A stretch of DNA of 64,000 nucleotides, from positions 15,600,501 through 15,664,500 of the forward strand of contig JAUCBN010000042.1 of NCBI GenBank assembly GCA_035048815.1, given 5' to 3'. This DNA is from Abelmoschus esculentus. Lineage: Eukaryota; Streptophyta; Magnoliopsida; Malvales; Malvaceae. Position 1 is the stretch's first letter. Each line of letters starts with the position of its first letter. Positions 25,643 through 36,452 of the stretch are shown piece by piece. Both the position numbers and the translations under genes were made by a program. Under the pieces are notes generated by a model. It had not been told where the DNA came from and did not search any database. It worked only from the letters and a program-made list of their open reading frames with translations.

Positions 25643-27414
25643 GGATTAAAATATTTTATTCTTGGGTGTCGTGACTCGTGAGAGTGTTGGTGTTGAGATA
25701 TTAAGTAATGTATTAAATTATATTTTTTTAATATATATTTTAAATTTTAAACTTTTGTTTTAATTGATTTAGATCCATTCGTATTGTATATTAATTTTAT
25801 TAAATGAATTTGTAATAATTTTTTATATGTACAATATTTCCAACTCTAAAGATAGAGCATATTTAAAATTTATGGCTACCATCCACTCTATATAAATCAA
25901 CAAAACACGAAAGATTAATTATTAATTAGGTTCACTCCGGTAGCTACATTTTAAAAATAATGCAGTAAGAATGTGCTTAGAATATGCCACTTCTCTCTAT
26001 TACATACAATTAAGTTGTTTATTGTCCCGCACGATCCCTCTAGCCTAAGTGATTAAAGGAACAATTGTTGTTTCTAGAGATTACGGGATCGAGCACCAGT
26101 AGTACCAGCAGAGTGATTGAGCGATCAAATGATGAAGATTATATTTTAGAACAGATACTACTGTAAACATTATTAGCTAATTTAAAAAAAAAATTATTCC
26201 CTTCAAAAGGCTCTTGAGGGACCAAATTGAATTGAAAAAGTGGTCGAGATGAGACATCCACGTTAGTTGGATAAAAGGGTTTTCAATGATGAAGATGACA
26301 AGTGAGAACATTTCGTGCCAACAAAGACAACTGCAGAAGCGTTTGTTCTTTTGACTTCTTACTAAGCTAAACCTGCACGTCTTAGTTCTCCCATTAAGGT
26401 TGTTTCTGTTGGAAAAACAGAGGTTTGTGGCTATCTTTGAAGCATATTTTAAACAAGTAAAGATGATGTTTTGAATAAGAAAATGGTTGATTCCTATTCT
26501 ACGCCGTGAGATCTTTACAATGGTAGCTCATACGCTCAAAATCGTTGAGTGGTGAATGAGAAATTGATGCTGAAAGTAGGAAGGTCAAAAATAAATAAGG
26601 AAGTAAGAACCCCTTATATCCCATATTGGTAGAATAAATAGAGTGAGAGTTGTTTATATACAAATACCCATAAAAAAGTCATTCAATGACTTTAGCTGAC
26701 TTTGTGTCTTGCGTGCAAGGGAGGTGTGAATCTAATTCCATTTGGGTTGGAGCGCACCCGCACGATGTGAACAATGTCAAATGTTTGGACCGGTTGGGCC
26801 TTTTCGAGACCTGTGGACAATGCGAATGTTTGGATCTGTTTTAAGGAAACTGCTTCCGGCAGGCCTCAACTGGATTCCATTTTCGAATCAAAACTGGGTT
26901 TGATCGATACTTATTTATTATGTTTGTCCAATAGTTTCTAGATTCACCGTGAGTCGAATTAGTAAAATGTTTGACGATGATTGATGGGGTTTGGTTCATC
27001 TCGATTCCGAACATAGTCGGACTTGGAGACATACATGATACATGCATAGTTGCATACATAGAATCTATGGACAATAATCTTTGCTTAAAGATGGAGGTTA
27101 GAAACTAACCAGGTTTCATTTCACAGCTAAATTTCCTACAAGCCTTTGTTGTGTTCAAGGTTACCATGACAGGCAAAATGAAGATCAAGCCAATAAGAGA
27201 AATCTTTGATATAGAAACTAATACCATTTGCTTCTTGTATACATACATATAATTGTTGCACACCGACGTATCGTACACCGGGCAGGATTTCCTATCTAGG
27301 TAAGTGTTTCGACCGCCGGTGGCTCAAAGTTCTACCAAGGGTTTGTTATTGTTCTTCTCAAGCAACAGAGAAGATCCTAGAGCCAAAGCAGGTGTTTCAC
27401 CACACCTGTTTGAA
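25643..27414. other. spacer downstream of the ABF-like gene
   Basis: AT-rich up to about 26200, then a more mixed 1.2 kb without any recognisable domain. I looked here on the minus strand for the missing bZIP region of the ABF-like gene and did not find it. Confidence 0.5.
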
Positions 27415-28218
27415 TTAGGCAACAGAGAAATCGAACAAAACCAGAGTTACAATGTTACCAACTAGCTTCAATGAATAAGTCCCACCACCATGCAGCCCAG
27501 TGGATCCAATTCCAACAACTGAACTTCGAGCTACGGGACTAGTAACCTGTTTAGTGTTTACTAAGTGCATAGAAGGAGCAAATCCTACTGGTTGTTTCTG
27601 TTGCTGTGATGATGATCTGAATCCATTCATGTTTAATGGTAACCTCAGAGTCTGATTGAAAACCGAGTTATCGTTACTCGAGAACCAATTGTTCGTATTC
27701 GCCTGTTGAAATCCTAGAGCCAAAGCAGAGTTGTTACCAAAGAATCCACCATTGTTTGACATGCCAATCTGTTGCTGTTGCATATCCTCCCTCGTTACAC
27801 CTGCCCTCAACAAGAATTCCTCCAGTGTCATAGCTCCTAAATTCGGTTCCCTCCGCGGCAAATTCGCCTCTGCATCTTTAGCACCATCGGTTTCTTTCAT
27901 CAAGTACTTCCATACTCCATCAATCGTTTTCGAACTCAGAGTCCTCGGCAACGTTAACGAGCCTTGTTTCTGCAAATTCCCACCAGGAACAACACCTCCT
28001 CCTCCCCCTGCAGGAACTGAAGCCGCCGGTGTAGCAGCCTGAGTCTCTTCGGCAGTCAAGATATTCCTCAACAGTTCATCCATGTTCATTGATCCAAAGT
28101 GCTTCCCAAGTCCACCAAAGCTGTTCTGCAACTCATCAAAGGTCAAAGAGTATATAGATGACTGACTAGCCAATGGACCACCAGCACCAAAGTTCTTCAA
28201 ATTTGGATGAAACCCCAT
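27415..28218 (-). pseudogene. AREB/ABF-like gene truncated before the bZIP domain
   Basis: N-terminal two thirds of an ABA-responsive-element-binding factor. The start is ATG at 28218 (MGFHPNLKNFG). The three family-specific regions are present: C1 at about 18-58 (SSIYSLTFDEL, GSMNMDELLRNI), C2 at 82-109 (QGSLTLPRTL, IDGVWKYLMKE) and C3 at 127-146 (MTLEEFLLRAGVTRED), then a Gln/Asn-rich stretch. After GIGSTGLHGGG the protein runs into about 20 unrelated residues and a stop. The basic region and leucine zipper, normally following this point, are missing, and none is seen downstream. The usual SnRK2 target arginines in C1 and C2 are Ser and Lys here. It may be a dead fragment, or a 267-residue protein unable to bind DNA. 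The reading frame itself is intact. Confidence 0.85.
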
Positions 28219-28612
28219 TCTTTTCCACAAATTTACCCTGCAAATCCATCCAATTTATGCAGACAATAAGGATGAAGCTGAAAAACTACATTTTTCCTGT
28301 AAAAAAACCCATATCCAATAAAGCTAAGAGGAAACAGAAAAAATCAATCTTTGAGCTAGAAAACCAATCAACAATTAACAAGTGTCAAGCAGCTCTTTCC
28401 CATAACACTAGTAAACCTTCATATCCAGAAAACAACCCCCAAACCAGTTCAAAATAATAATAAAAAAACAACCCCAAACTTCAAATCTTTAACCACTCAA
28501 AATACTTTCCTTCATTAAGAAAAACACATAAGAAAAAGACAAAGAATAAAGGGGTAGTTATGCTGAAAACCCATTAATAAAAGTTTAAAAAAAGCCTTAA
28601 CTGGTTTACCCG

Positions 28613-29508
28613 GTCATATTATATACACAATTTCTTACAAAAATTGTAAGAAAAACGGTACATACATAAATTAGCACAAAAATAGTAAGGATTTGTGTTT
28701 GTACATAATTTCCTACAAGAATACACAATATAACACGAAAACGGTAAGGATTTGTGTTTGTACACAATTCCTTACAAAGTATACACAACGGTTTACGAAA
28801 ACCGTAAGAAAAAAAGTATGTACACAAATTCTTACCACTTCAAAACCATAAGCTCAAGGAGGCTTCCAATGTTAAAGATTTGTGTACATACATAATTTCC
28901 TACAAGAATACACAATATAGCACAAAAACGGTAAGGATTTGTGTTTGTACACAAATCCTTACCAAAGTATACACGACGGCTTACGAAAACCGTAAAAAAA
29001 AGGTATGTACACAAATTCTTACCACTTCAAAAACATGAGCTCAAGGAGGCTTCCAAGGGTAAGGATTTGTGTACATACACAATTTCCTACAAGAATACAC
29101 AATATGGCACGAAAACGGTAAGGATTTGTGTTTGTACACAAATCCTTACAAAGTATACACAACGGCTTACGAAAACCGTAAGAAAAAAGGTATGTACACA
29201 AATCCTTACCACTTCAAAATCATGAGCTCGTGGAGGCATCCAAGGGTAAGGATTTGTGTACATACACAATTTCCTACAAGAATACACAATATGCCACCCA
29301 AATGGTAAGGATTTATGTTTGTACACAATTCCTTACAAAGTATACACAACGGCTTACGAAAATCGTAATAAATTGTGTATGTACACAAATCCTTACCTTT
29401 GGATGGCTCCTTTAGCTCATGGTGAGAAGTTGTAAGGAATTGTGTACATACCTTTTTCTTTACGATTTTTGTAGGTCATTGTGTATACTTTATAAGGAAT
29501 TGTGTACA
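28613..29508. repeat. 187-bp tandem array with an inverted terminal unit
   Basis: About four units, 186-187 bp apart, marked by CTTACCACTTCAAAA at 28834, 29020 and 29207, with a divergent partial unit at the left. After about 29393 the sequence continues as a partial unit in the opposite orientation. Each unit contains short inverted motifs such as GGTAAGGATTTGTGT, 4-bp spacer, ACACAAATCCTTACC at 28930-28963, a near-perfect hairpin. The open frames across it are by-products of the repeat. Confidence 0.9.
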
Positions 29509-30735
29509 ATATTTATTTATATATTTTTTATTTGAATATTTTTTATTCGAATATTTTTATTTGAATAATTATTATATTAATATTTTTATTCGTATATTTT
29601 TTATTCAAATATTTTTATTCGTATACTTTTTATTCGAATATTTTTATTCAAATATTTATTATATGAATATTTTGATTCGAATATTTTTATTCAAAAATTT
29701 TTATTCGAATATTTATTATACGAATATTTTTATTTGTATATTTTTTATTCAAATATTTTTATTCCAATATTTTTTATATGAATATTTTTATTCCAATATT
29801 TATTATATGAATATTTTTATTCGAATATTTTTTATTCAAATATTTTTATTCGAATATTTATTATACGCATATTTTTATTCTAATATTTATTACACAAATA
29901 CTTTTATTTGAATATTTATTATACGAATATTTTTATTCGTATATTTTTTATTCGAATATTTTTATTCAAGTATTTTTATTCGAATATTTTTATTTGAATA
30001 GTTATTATATTAATATTTTTATTCGTATATTTTTTATTCAAATATTTTTATTCGTATACTTTTTATTCGAATATTTATTATACGAATATCTTTATTCGAA
30101 TATTTATTATACGAATATCTTTATTCGAATATTTTTATCCAAAAATTTTTATTCGAATATTTATTATACGAATATTTTTATTTGTATATTTTTTATTCAA
30201 ATATTTTTATTCCAATATTTATTATATGAATATTTTTATTCGAATATTTATTATATGAATATTTTTATTCAAATATTTTTTATTCGAATATTTATTATAC
30301 GCATATTTTTATTCTAATATTTATTACACAAATACTTTTATTTGAATATTTATTATACGGATATTTTTATTCGTATATTTTTTATTCGAATATTTTTATT
30401 CGAGTATTTTTATTCAAATATTTATTATATGAATATTTTTATTCGAATATCTTTTTATGTGAATATTTTTATTCGTATATATTTTATTCGAATCTTTTGA
30501 TTTGAATATTTTATTCAAATATTTATTATTCGAATATTTTTATTTGAATATTTATTATATGAATATTTATATTCGCATATATATTTATTCAAATATTTAT
30601 TATACAAATATTTTTATGCGAATATTTATTATATGCATATTTTTATTCGAATATTTATTTTATAAATATTTTTATTCGAATATTTATTATATAAATATTT
30701 TTATTCATATATTTTTTATTCAAATATATAAAAAT
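29505..30735. repeat. AT-rich minisatellite (ATTCGAATATTTTT units)
   Basis: About 1.2 kb built from 14-15-bp variants of ATTCGAATATTTTT and ATTTATTATACGAAT, with larger duplications (the block near 29560-29900 recurs near 29990-30320). It directly abuts the 187-bp array. Long frames rich in Ile, Phe, Tyr and Asn arise from the repeat and are not genes. Confidence 0.93.
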
Positions 30736-30903
30736 AAATTAGATAACCATTATTTATAAAAAAACAATAATTTTACATTAGAACCGACTGTTAACCGGTT
30801 CTTCATTACCCTTAATAAAGGGTTTCTTTTAGGCTTAATTTAAGCCGCTCTTTGTAGAACCTCCCATAATAAAGGAAGAAAGAGACTGCTAATTTTGTTT
30901 TAC

Positions 30904-31030
30904 CTTTGGACTTTATTTTCGCTAAAAATATGTCAATAGAGATTTTTTTCTGGAGAGAGAAAGAATTTGGAAGGAAAAGCTTTTAGCTTTGTGGAGACGA
31001 CAAGTGTCTACTGACACCTCTACAGAGGCT
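30904..31030 (-). other. possible 5' non-coding exon of the ABF-like gene
   Basis: On the minus strand, pyrimidine-rich leader-like sequence ends in CCAAAG followed by the donor GTAAAA at 30903-30898. The matching acceptor TTTGCAG lies just before 28237, 19 bases upstream of the ABF-like ATG. AREB/ABF genes often carry a 5' UTR intron. If right, the tandem array and the minisatellite sit in that intron. This is inference; no transcript evidence is available. Confidence 0.35.
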
Positions 31031-31165
31031 GATATTTATGTGCTTTCCCCAGATTTTTGGTGGATTTAATTACCGGTCTAATTTAAATCTCGCCCCTTTA
31101 CTTTAAGAAAATTAAGAATATAGTCCTTCTATTCTGTGAATGGATTGCTTTAGATGTGGAGATTA

Positions 31166-31672
31166 GGGATGGTCACGGAACCCGAATCCGACAATTTTTG
31201 ATCTGATTTGGTCTAAATGGGTTAGATTTTTTTAAAGAAAAATTAGGTTTGGGTCGTGTTTAGTTTTTTTCAAGGATAATTTTGGTCGGGTTCGGGTTTA
31301 GGGTGAAAAAATTCGATCCGACCTGGGATTAATAGTATAATTATATATATTAGGGATATTTGAAATAATGATTCTTTTTATATATATTTTATTTAATCAT
31401 GTCACTAAAATTATTTTTTTACAATTAGGTCACTGAAATTTTATTTTATTTATAATTAGATCTCTATTTTTTTATAATTAAGTTTCTAAAATTTAATTTT
31501 TTATTGATTCGGGTCAAGTCGGATCGGGTCAGATTAAAAGTTTAAAATTGGGTTGAGTCAGATCAATTTTTTCACCCTAAACTCGAGACAGGTCGGATGA
31601 CGAGTAGAAAATATATTTTTTCGGGTTGGGTATGGATGAGCCGAAAATCCAACCCGATCTGTGCTCATGTAA
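31166..31672. repeat. probable hAT-like non-autonomous element, decayed
   Basis: The left part begins TAGGGATGGTCACGGAACCCGA and the interior is full of GGGTCGGGTT-type motifs that recur inverted on the right side, ending near CCCGATCTGTGCTCATG. This is the pattern of common plant hAT-type MITEs. The right terminus and the target-site duplication are not clear. Confidence 0.4.
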
Positions 31673-33707
31673 GATGGCGCAACGTGAACCAAAAGAAGTG
31701 GGAATGAGATTTTTTCCCGACTTGATGTCTAACGAATTGGGAAGCGACACATGGGGGGTTTATAAACCGTCAGATAGGCTTTTTGACGAAGCGATTTAAA
31801 AAATAATATTTTAATTTAAAATAAAAAAATTAAATATTAAATAAAAAATAATGTCACAATCAATAAAACTTTTCATATAAATCATAAAGTTAGATGAAAA
31901 ATTTTATTAATTTTTTCCCAATTTACTTTTAAGATTTTTCTGATTAATTAGGACTATTCTGTATTCGTATATCTAAGTTTTGTGTATGAGTTTTTTAACA
32001 AAATTTTTATGTATAAAATATCGAACTTAAAAACTATTTAAACAACATTAAATTGTTTACTATTTTAACTAATCATAATTGATGAAAGACGTTTTTAAAT
32101 ATAACAAAGTAGTTTAATTATCGTAAATATGTGAACTTGAATTACCAGTTTATTTTAAATAGAATATAATTAATGATATTTTTAAACCTTAAATATAAAC
32201 TTTAAATGATAAATAATACTTTAAATTACAAATTATTTTAGGATAATTATATTAAATAATCTAATTTAATCAAAAATAAGTTTTTTAAGAATATAATTAA
32301 TCTCACCTTACTAATTTTTATCAAAGAAACAAAATAAACATTAATTATTACAATTTATGAAATTTTAATTAAAAGCCTAATATCAATAGCAAAATCCTTC
32401 ATAATTATAAGAGTTTTATTATTAACGTATTAAAATTAGTATATAAAGTTTGAGGAATAAGATAAGAAAGATAAAAGATGAAAAATAAAGATACTGTAAT
32501 TCAATTTAATTGGGTAGGATCAATTGATTCTAGTTCATTCTAGACTTGTCCAATCCAGGGTGGATAAAAAACTTGATTATTCGGTCTCGGTTTCGGATTT
32601 GGTAAGTTTCAGTAGATTTTTATTTGGTATTAGTTTTGGTGAGACCGAGATTAGATTCAAAATTTATGTCCCGGTCATAACCGAGACCGGGACTGGATCT
32701 TGATTTTTGGACCCTGTACTCGACGGTCGGTGGGTACCCAGTAAGACCAGGAGGTCCAGGACCAATACTATATATCCGGTATTGGTTTTCTTTTATTTAT
32801 TTTTCTTATCAAACTTTCTCTTTATGTATAAATATTATGAGTATAATTAGTTTTAAAACTTTAATTTTCTAATCTACAATATTCTAATTTTATTATTTAA
32901 TATTATTATTGGTGGTTGAATTTTTTTCTCTAATTACTTAATTTTGTAAGAATAAACTAATTATGAGATCGGTTCTTAAAATTTAGAACCCGATACGACT
33001 GGAACCGAAACATGTTCTAATTTTTTTAAAGGGATCGGAATGAAAAAGGAAGGTGATATGGGGGACCTTCTTGTGTAATTATGAGTTGTCGTTTTTGGGA
33101 CCTGAATCTTGACCCTTGACGGTTTATTTTGTGGTGACTTATAGTTCTTCCAAATTTCGTGTTGTCTCCATTGTTAAATTTAAAAATATAATGGACCATT
33201 TAGTAAATACCAAATCTTCTCTAGGCAAAAATGATATCAGAAAATATGAATGTATTCAAAAAGAGAAGGATTCTGAAGCATACTTCTACGCAGCCTGACG
33301 GTCTAGATAAAGTCATGACATGGCGTATGCTAAAAAATTATAGGGAAAATTATACCGATAGTCACCGAACTGTTAATCTTTTTATTTTGGTCGCTTAATT
33401 AATTTTTTATTAAAAATAGTTTTTCATTCCAAAACTAATTGAAAAAATAATTTTAGATTAATTGTAGTAGTTTGAATTAATTTTGAGGCGATAATATATT
33501 TTAAATTAAATATTTAAATTTGGGGATATGTATTTAGTTTTTTTATCTAGTTCGATAGTTAAACAAATTGAATTAATTGATGATATGATAAATTATTTGA
33601 TATTTATATTACTATTTTTAAAAATATATATATTTTTGGGGAATCAATATGAGATTGTAAGAAAGTAAAAGAATTTATGAAAAAAAGCATTTGCAAGGAA
33701 GGGTATA
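31673..33707. other. AT-rich spacer, no gene supported
   Basis: Mostly AT-rich. At 32570-32770 there is a patch with GACCGAGA/TCTCGGTC inverted motifs that may be a relic of another small transposon. A 60-residue open frame at 33116-33298 has no recognisable family. Confidence 0.4.
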
Positions 33708-34442
33708 TAGGGTTGTATACCAACCATACGTCCGGTGAATCGTTCGTCAGGAAGTTTATTTATGTTCGTTTATTTATTAAATGAACGAATACGAACAAAG
33801 GCTCGTTCGTTCATTTATGTTCGTGAACGTTCGGTAATCTGTTTGTTTATATTCGTTCGTTTATGTTTGTTTAAATTTATTCATATATATTCACCCTTAT
33901 ATCAAGTAATTTGAGTAAAAAAAATAAGTTACTCGAGTTGAGAAGTCTTATTTTATGACTTGTTAAAAACTTCCTTGTTATAAGTTAGGGATATTCATTG
34001 TTTTGTTAGACTGAGTTAACGAATCGAAACAAAACAAAATTGGTTAATCAATTAAAATTTAGGTTTTGTCTATTAATTAAGAGTGTTTTTTATTTTAATT
34101 ATCGATTAATTCGGTTTAAAATCAGTTCATTAATTGAATTAATCGAATTAATCCAAAATCTTAAATATTTACCATATTATATATGTTATTTATGTTCGTT
34201 TGTTTATTTCTGTTTGTTTACGTTCGTTTATTTATGTTCATTTATGTTCGTTTGTTTACGTTCGTTTATCATTTAAACGAACGAACATAAATGAACATTA
34301 GCAAGCTACAATCTTTAACGACCGAACACGTACAATAAAATTTGTGTTCGTTTATGTTCGTGTTCGTTCTTTTGTTCAGTTAAAGTTAAACGAACGAACA
34401 TGAACACTCCATTCGTACTCGTTCGGTTCGTTTACAGCCCTA
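33708..34442. mobile_element. hAT-like non-autonomous element
   Basis: About 735 bp. The left end is TAGGGTTGTATA and the right end, read inwards, TAGGGCTGTAAACGAACCGA. Repeated GTTCGTTTATGTTCG motifs in both orientations fill the subterminal regions. The 8-bp flanks (AGGGTATA and ATAATATA) agree at only five positions, so the duplication has decayed or an end is off by a few bases. No coding sequence. Confidence 0.55.
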
Positions 34443-35163
34443 ATAATATATGACTAAATTAAATAAGATACAAAGTTAAAAGATGAAATTAAAAACAATG
34501 TTTAGTTTTAAGTTATTAAAATCTTACTTTATACTTTAAATTATATTTACTTTTTAAAAATCGAATCAATTTTTCTCCTATAAATACTCCCCGCTTAACT
34601 TGGCCGTTAAATTAAAACGCGTCGTTTTTCGTTTTGTCACCGTCCATACGTTTTCACTTCCCACGTCTCGACTGTTGACTCGTTCTGAGCCAATCTGTTG
34701 CCAGTTTCTACCTTTGGTTTTAAACCCCGCTGTTGTACTGTGGCGAATGGGACCAAACCTTTTTAATGATTTTTGGATGTTTCCAAGTTCGAAGGAGTAG
34801 AAGATTCCGCTCAGGGAAAAGGCAAAGGCTTCATCAGGAATATACAGTCCACATGTAACGAGATCGAAAATAATAAAATCCTAGAAATAAAATTTTATAA
34901 CGAACGTCGAATACTGTTATATATCATTGATACGAATATTATTAAAGCTTACATATTATTAAATTAATTATTTAATATATAATTAATAAAAGAGTGATAA
35001 ATTTAATATATAAATTTAATATAATTATTAATTATCTGTTTAGTTATTAAATTTTTTAATTATTATCAATTAATTTAATAATATTTAATATTAATAATAT
35101 TTAACAGTATTTTACGTACGTAATAGACTCATTTCTCTGAGAAGGCCCACATTTTTTATTTTA
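34443..35163. other. spacer with a GC-richer island
   Basis: A 300-bp island (about 34560-34860) stands out by composition and has TATAAATA at 34579-34586. It contains a short open frame beginning MDVSKFEGVEDSAQ at 34773. No family is recognised. The remainder is AT-rich. Confidence 0.35.
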
Positions 35164-35528
35164 TTGACCTTGAAAATACTGTTGACTGTTCAAGGGTCCA
35201 AATGAAAACGGTGGTGGACCCTGTCCGGTCGATTTGGAAAGTTGACGGTTGGTTTTTGTCCTTTATGGTTCTACAAGCTGTGCCTCTGCTGTCCATATGA
35301 ATGCGAATGAACCACCGGACATACTACAGACTCTCTTTCCCCCGACCAGAAATAACACTAAAGAAAAGAAATAGAAAAATTGTCTGCACGTAACACCATA
35401 TTATCCGCCACGTGGGCCAACACGAATCTCTCATTTAATAATTTTTCATCATTGAGATTATCCCGTGTGGTACCAGCGTCCCAGCTGGCTTGCCACGTTG
35501 ACATCCTGACAAAAGTCGTCGTATAAAT
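35164..35528 (+). promoter_or_regulatory. ERF promoter with W-box cores, G-box and TATA
   Basis: TTGAC cores (WRKY-type W-box cores) lie at 35164, 35182, 35242 and 35498. A G-box core CACGTG is at 35409-35414, within GCCACGTGGGCC. TATAAATA is at 35523-35530, about 140 bp before the start codon. Such a set suits stress- and wound-induced group X ERF genes; activity is inferred. Confidence 0.55.
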
Positions 35529-35666
35529 ACCTTCTTACATCCTCGGTTTCTTGTCCGAAGCTGAAAACCACAAAGTCAAAAAATTATAAAGTAACAACAA
35601 AAATCTCTTGCCAAGTTTTATGCTAAGCAAAGGTGAAGTCGACTATCAGTCCAAGCTCCGTCTACG

Positions 35667-36452
35667 ATGATGCCGCCACCGGTACCACCGCGTCGTCTTT
35701 CACCAGAACAAGAAATCTCCGTCATGGTCTCCGCCCTCAAAAACGTCATCGCCGGCTCCGTCCCTTCCTCCACCGCTGCTGTTGATTTGACTTTAGATTT
35801 TAGAACCCATGCTGCCGGAGCTGCTTCTTCTTCTATTGACATTACTAGTGGGAATATGGTGGTTCAGGCGAGTGAAGTTATGGAAAAGTGCTACGTGTGC
35901 AAATTTGACGGCTGCCTGGGATGCAACCTTTTCCCGCCTAATCAGCAGGAAGACAAAAAGAGCGGCGCCACCACGTCCTCCACGACTAGAACAAAAAGAG
36001 TGAAGAAAAAATACAGGGGAGTTCGGCAAAGGCCGTGGGGAAAATGGGCAGCGGAGATCCGAGACCCGCGTCGTGCCACCCGGGTCTGGCTCGGAACCTT
36101 CAATACGGCGGAGGAAGCTGCCCGTGCTTACGACAAAGCAGCCATCGATTTCCGCGGACCGAGAGCTAAACTTAACTTCCCATTCCCAGAAAACACCAGC
36201 AACGACAATGTACCAACACCAGCCGTCGCCGCAACCACCGCAGCTACAACAGCGATTTCGACAGCAACAAGCGTCGTTTTGTCTGATCAGACAAATGCGA
36301 GCATGGAAATAGGATCGGGGACTGAGTTTTGGGATAGAATAGGCGAAGACGAGATTCAACAATGGATGATGATGATGGATTTCGACGTTGACGACAAAAA
36401 CAATTCCTCAGATTCCGCCACCATCACTACCAGAAACGCTCGTAGTTCTTGA
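35667..36452 (+). CDS. group X ERF transcription factor (ERF108-112/ERF109-like)
   Basis: AP2/ERF DNA-binding regulator that recognises GCC-box-like sites in the nucleus. Single exon, 261 residues. The N-terminal LSPEQEISVMVSALKNVI matches the conserved start of group X ERFs. A CxxC-x4-CxxC cluster at Cys75, 78, 83 and 86 is the zinc-finger-like motif reported for this group. The AP2 domain spans about 116-173 with KYRGVRQRPWGKWAAEIRDP, RVWLGTFNTAEEAARAYD and RGPRAKLNFP. Ala and Asp at the two diagnostic positions (WAAEIRD, TAEEAARAYD) place it in the ERF rather than the DREB subfamily. The tail is Thr/Ala-rich and ends with an acidic, Met-rich segment that could activate transcription. Arabidopsis ERF109 is a jasmonate and redox-responsive relative. 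The exact orthologue is uncertain. Confidence 0.92.
   Translation: MMPPPVPPRRLSPEQEISVMVSALKNVIAGSVPSSTAAVDLTLDFRTHAAGAASSSIDITSGNMVVQASEVMEKCYVCKFDGCLGCNLFPPNQQEDKKSGATTSSTTRTKRVKKKYRGVRQRPWGKWAAEIRDPRRATRVWLGTFNTAEEAARAYDKAAIDFRGPRAKLNFPFPENTSNDNVPTPAVAATTAATTAISTATSVVLSDQTNASMEIGSGTEFWDRIGEDEIQQWMMMMDFDVDDKNNSSDSATITTRNARSS

Noticed and set aside
26040..26130. Possible tRNA-derived SINE promoter boxes
   Set aside because: The A- and B-box resemblance is weak and no 3' tail or duplication was seen.
28613..29508. CRISPR-like regularly spaced repeats
   Set aside because: The units are 187 bp, wholly similar rather than repeat plus unique spacer, and the DNA is from a plant nucleus.
29561..30759. 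Three long frames rich in Ile, Phe, Tyr and Asn
   Set aside because: They come from the 14-15-bp AT minisatellite; composition and periodicity show there is no protein gene.
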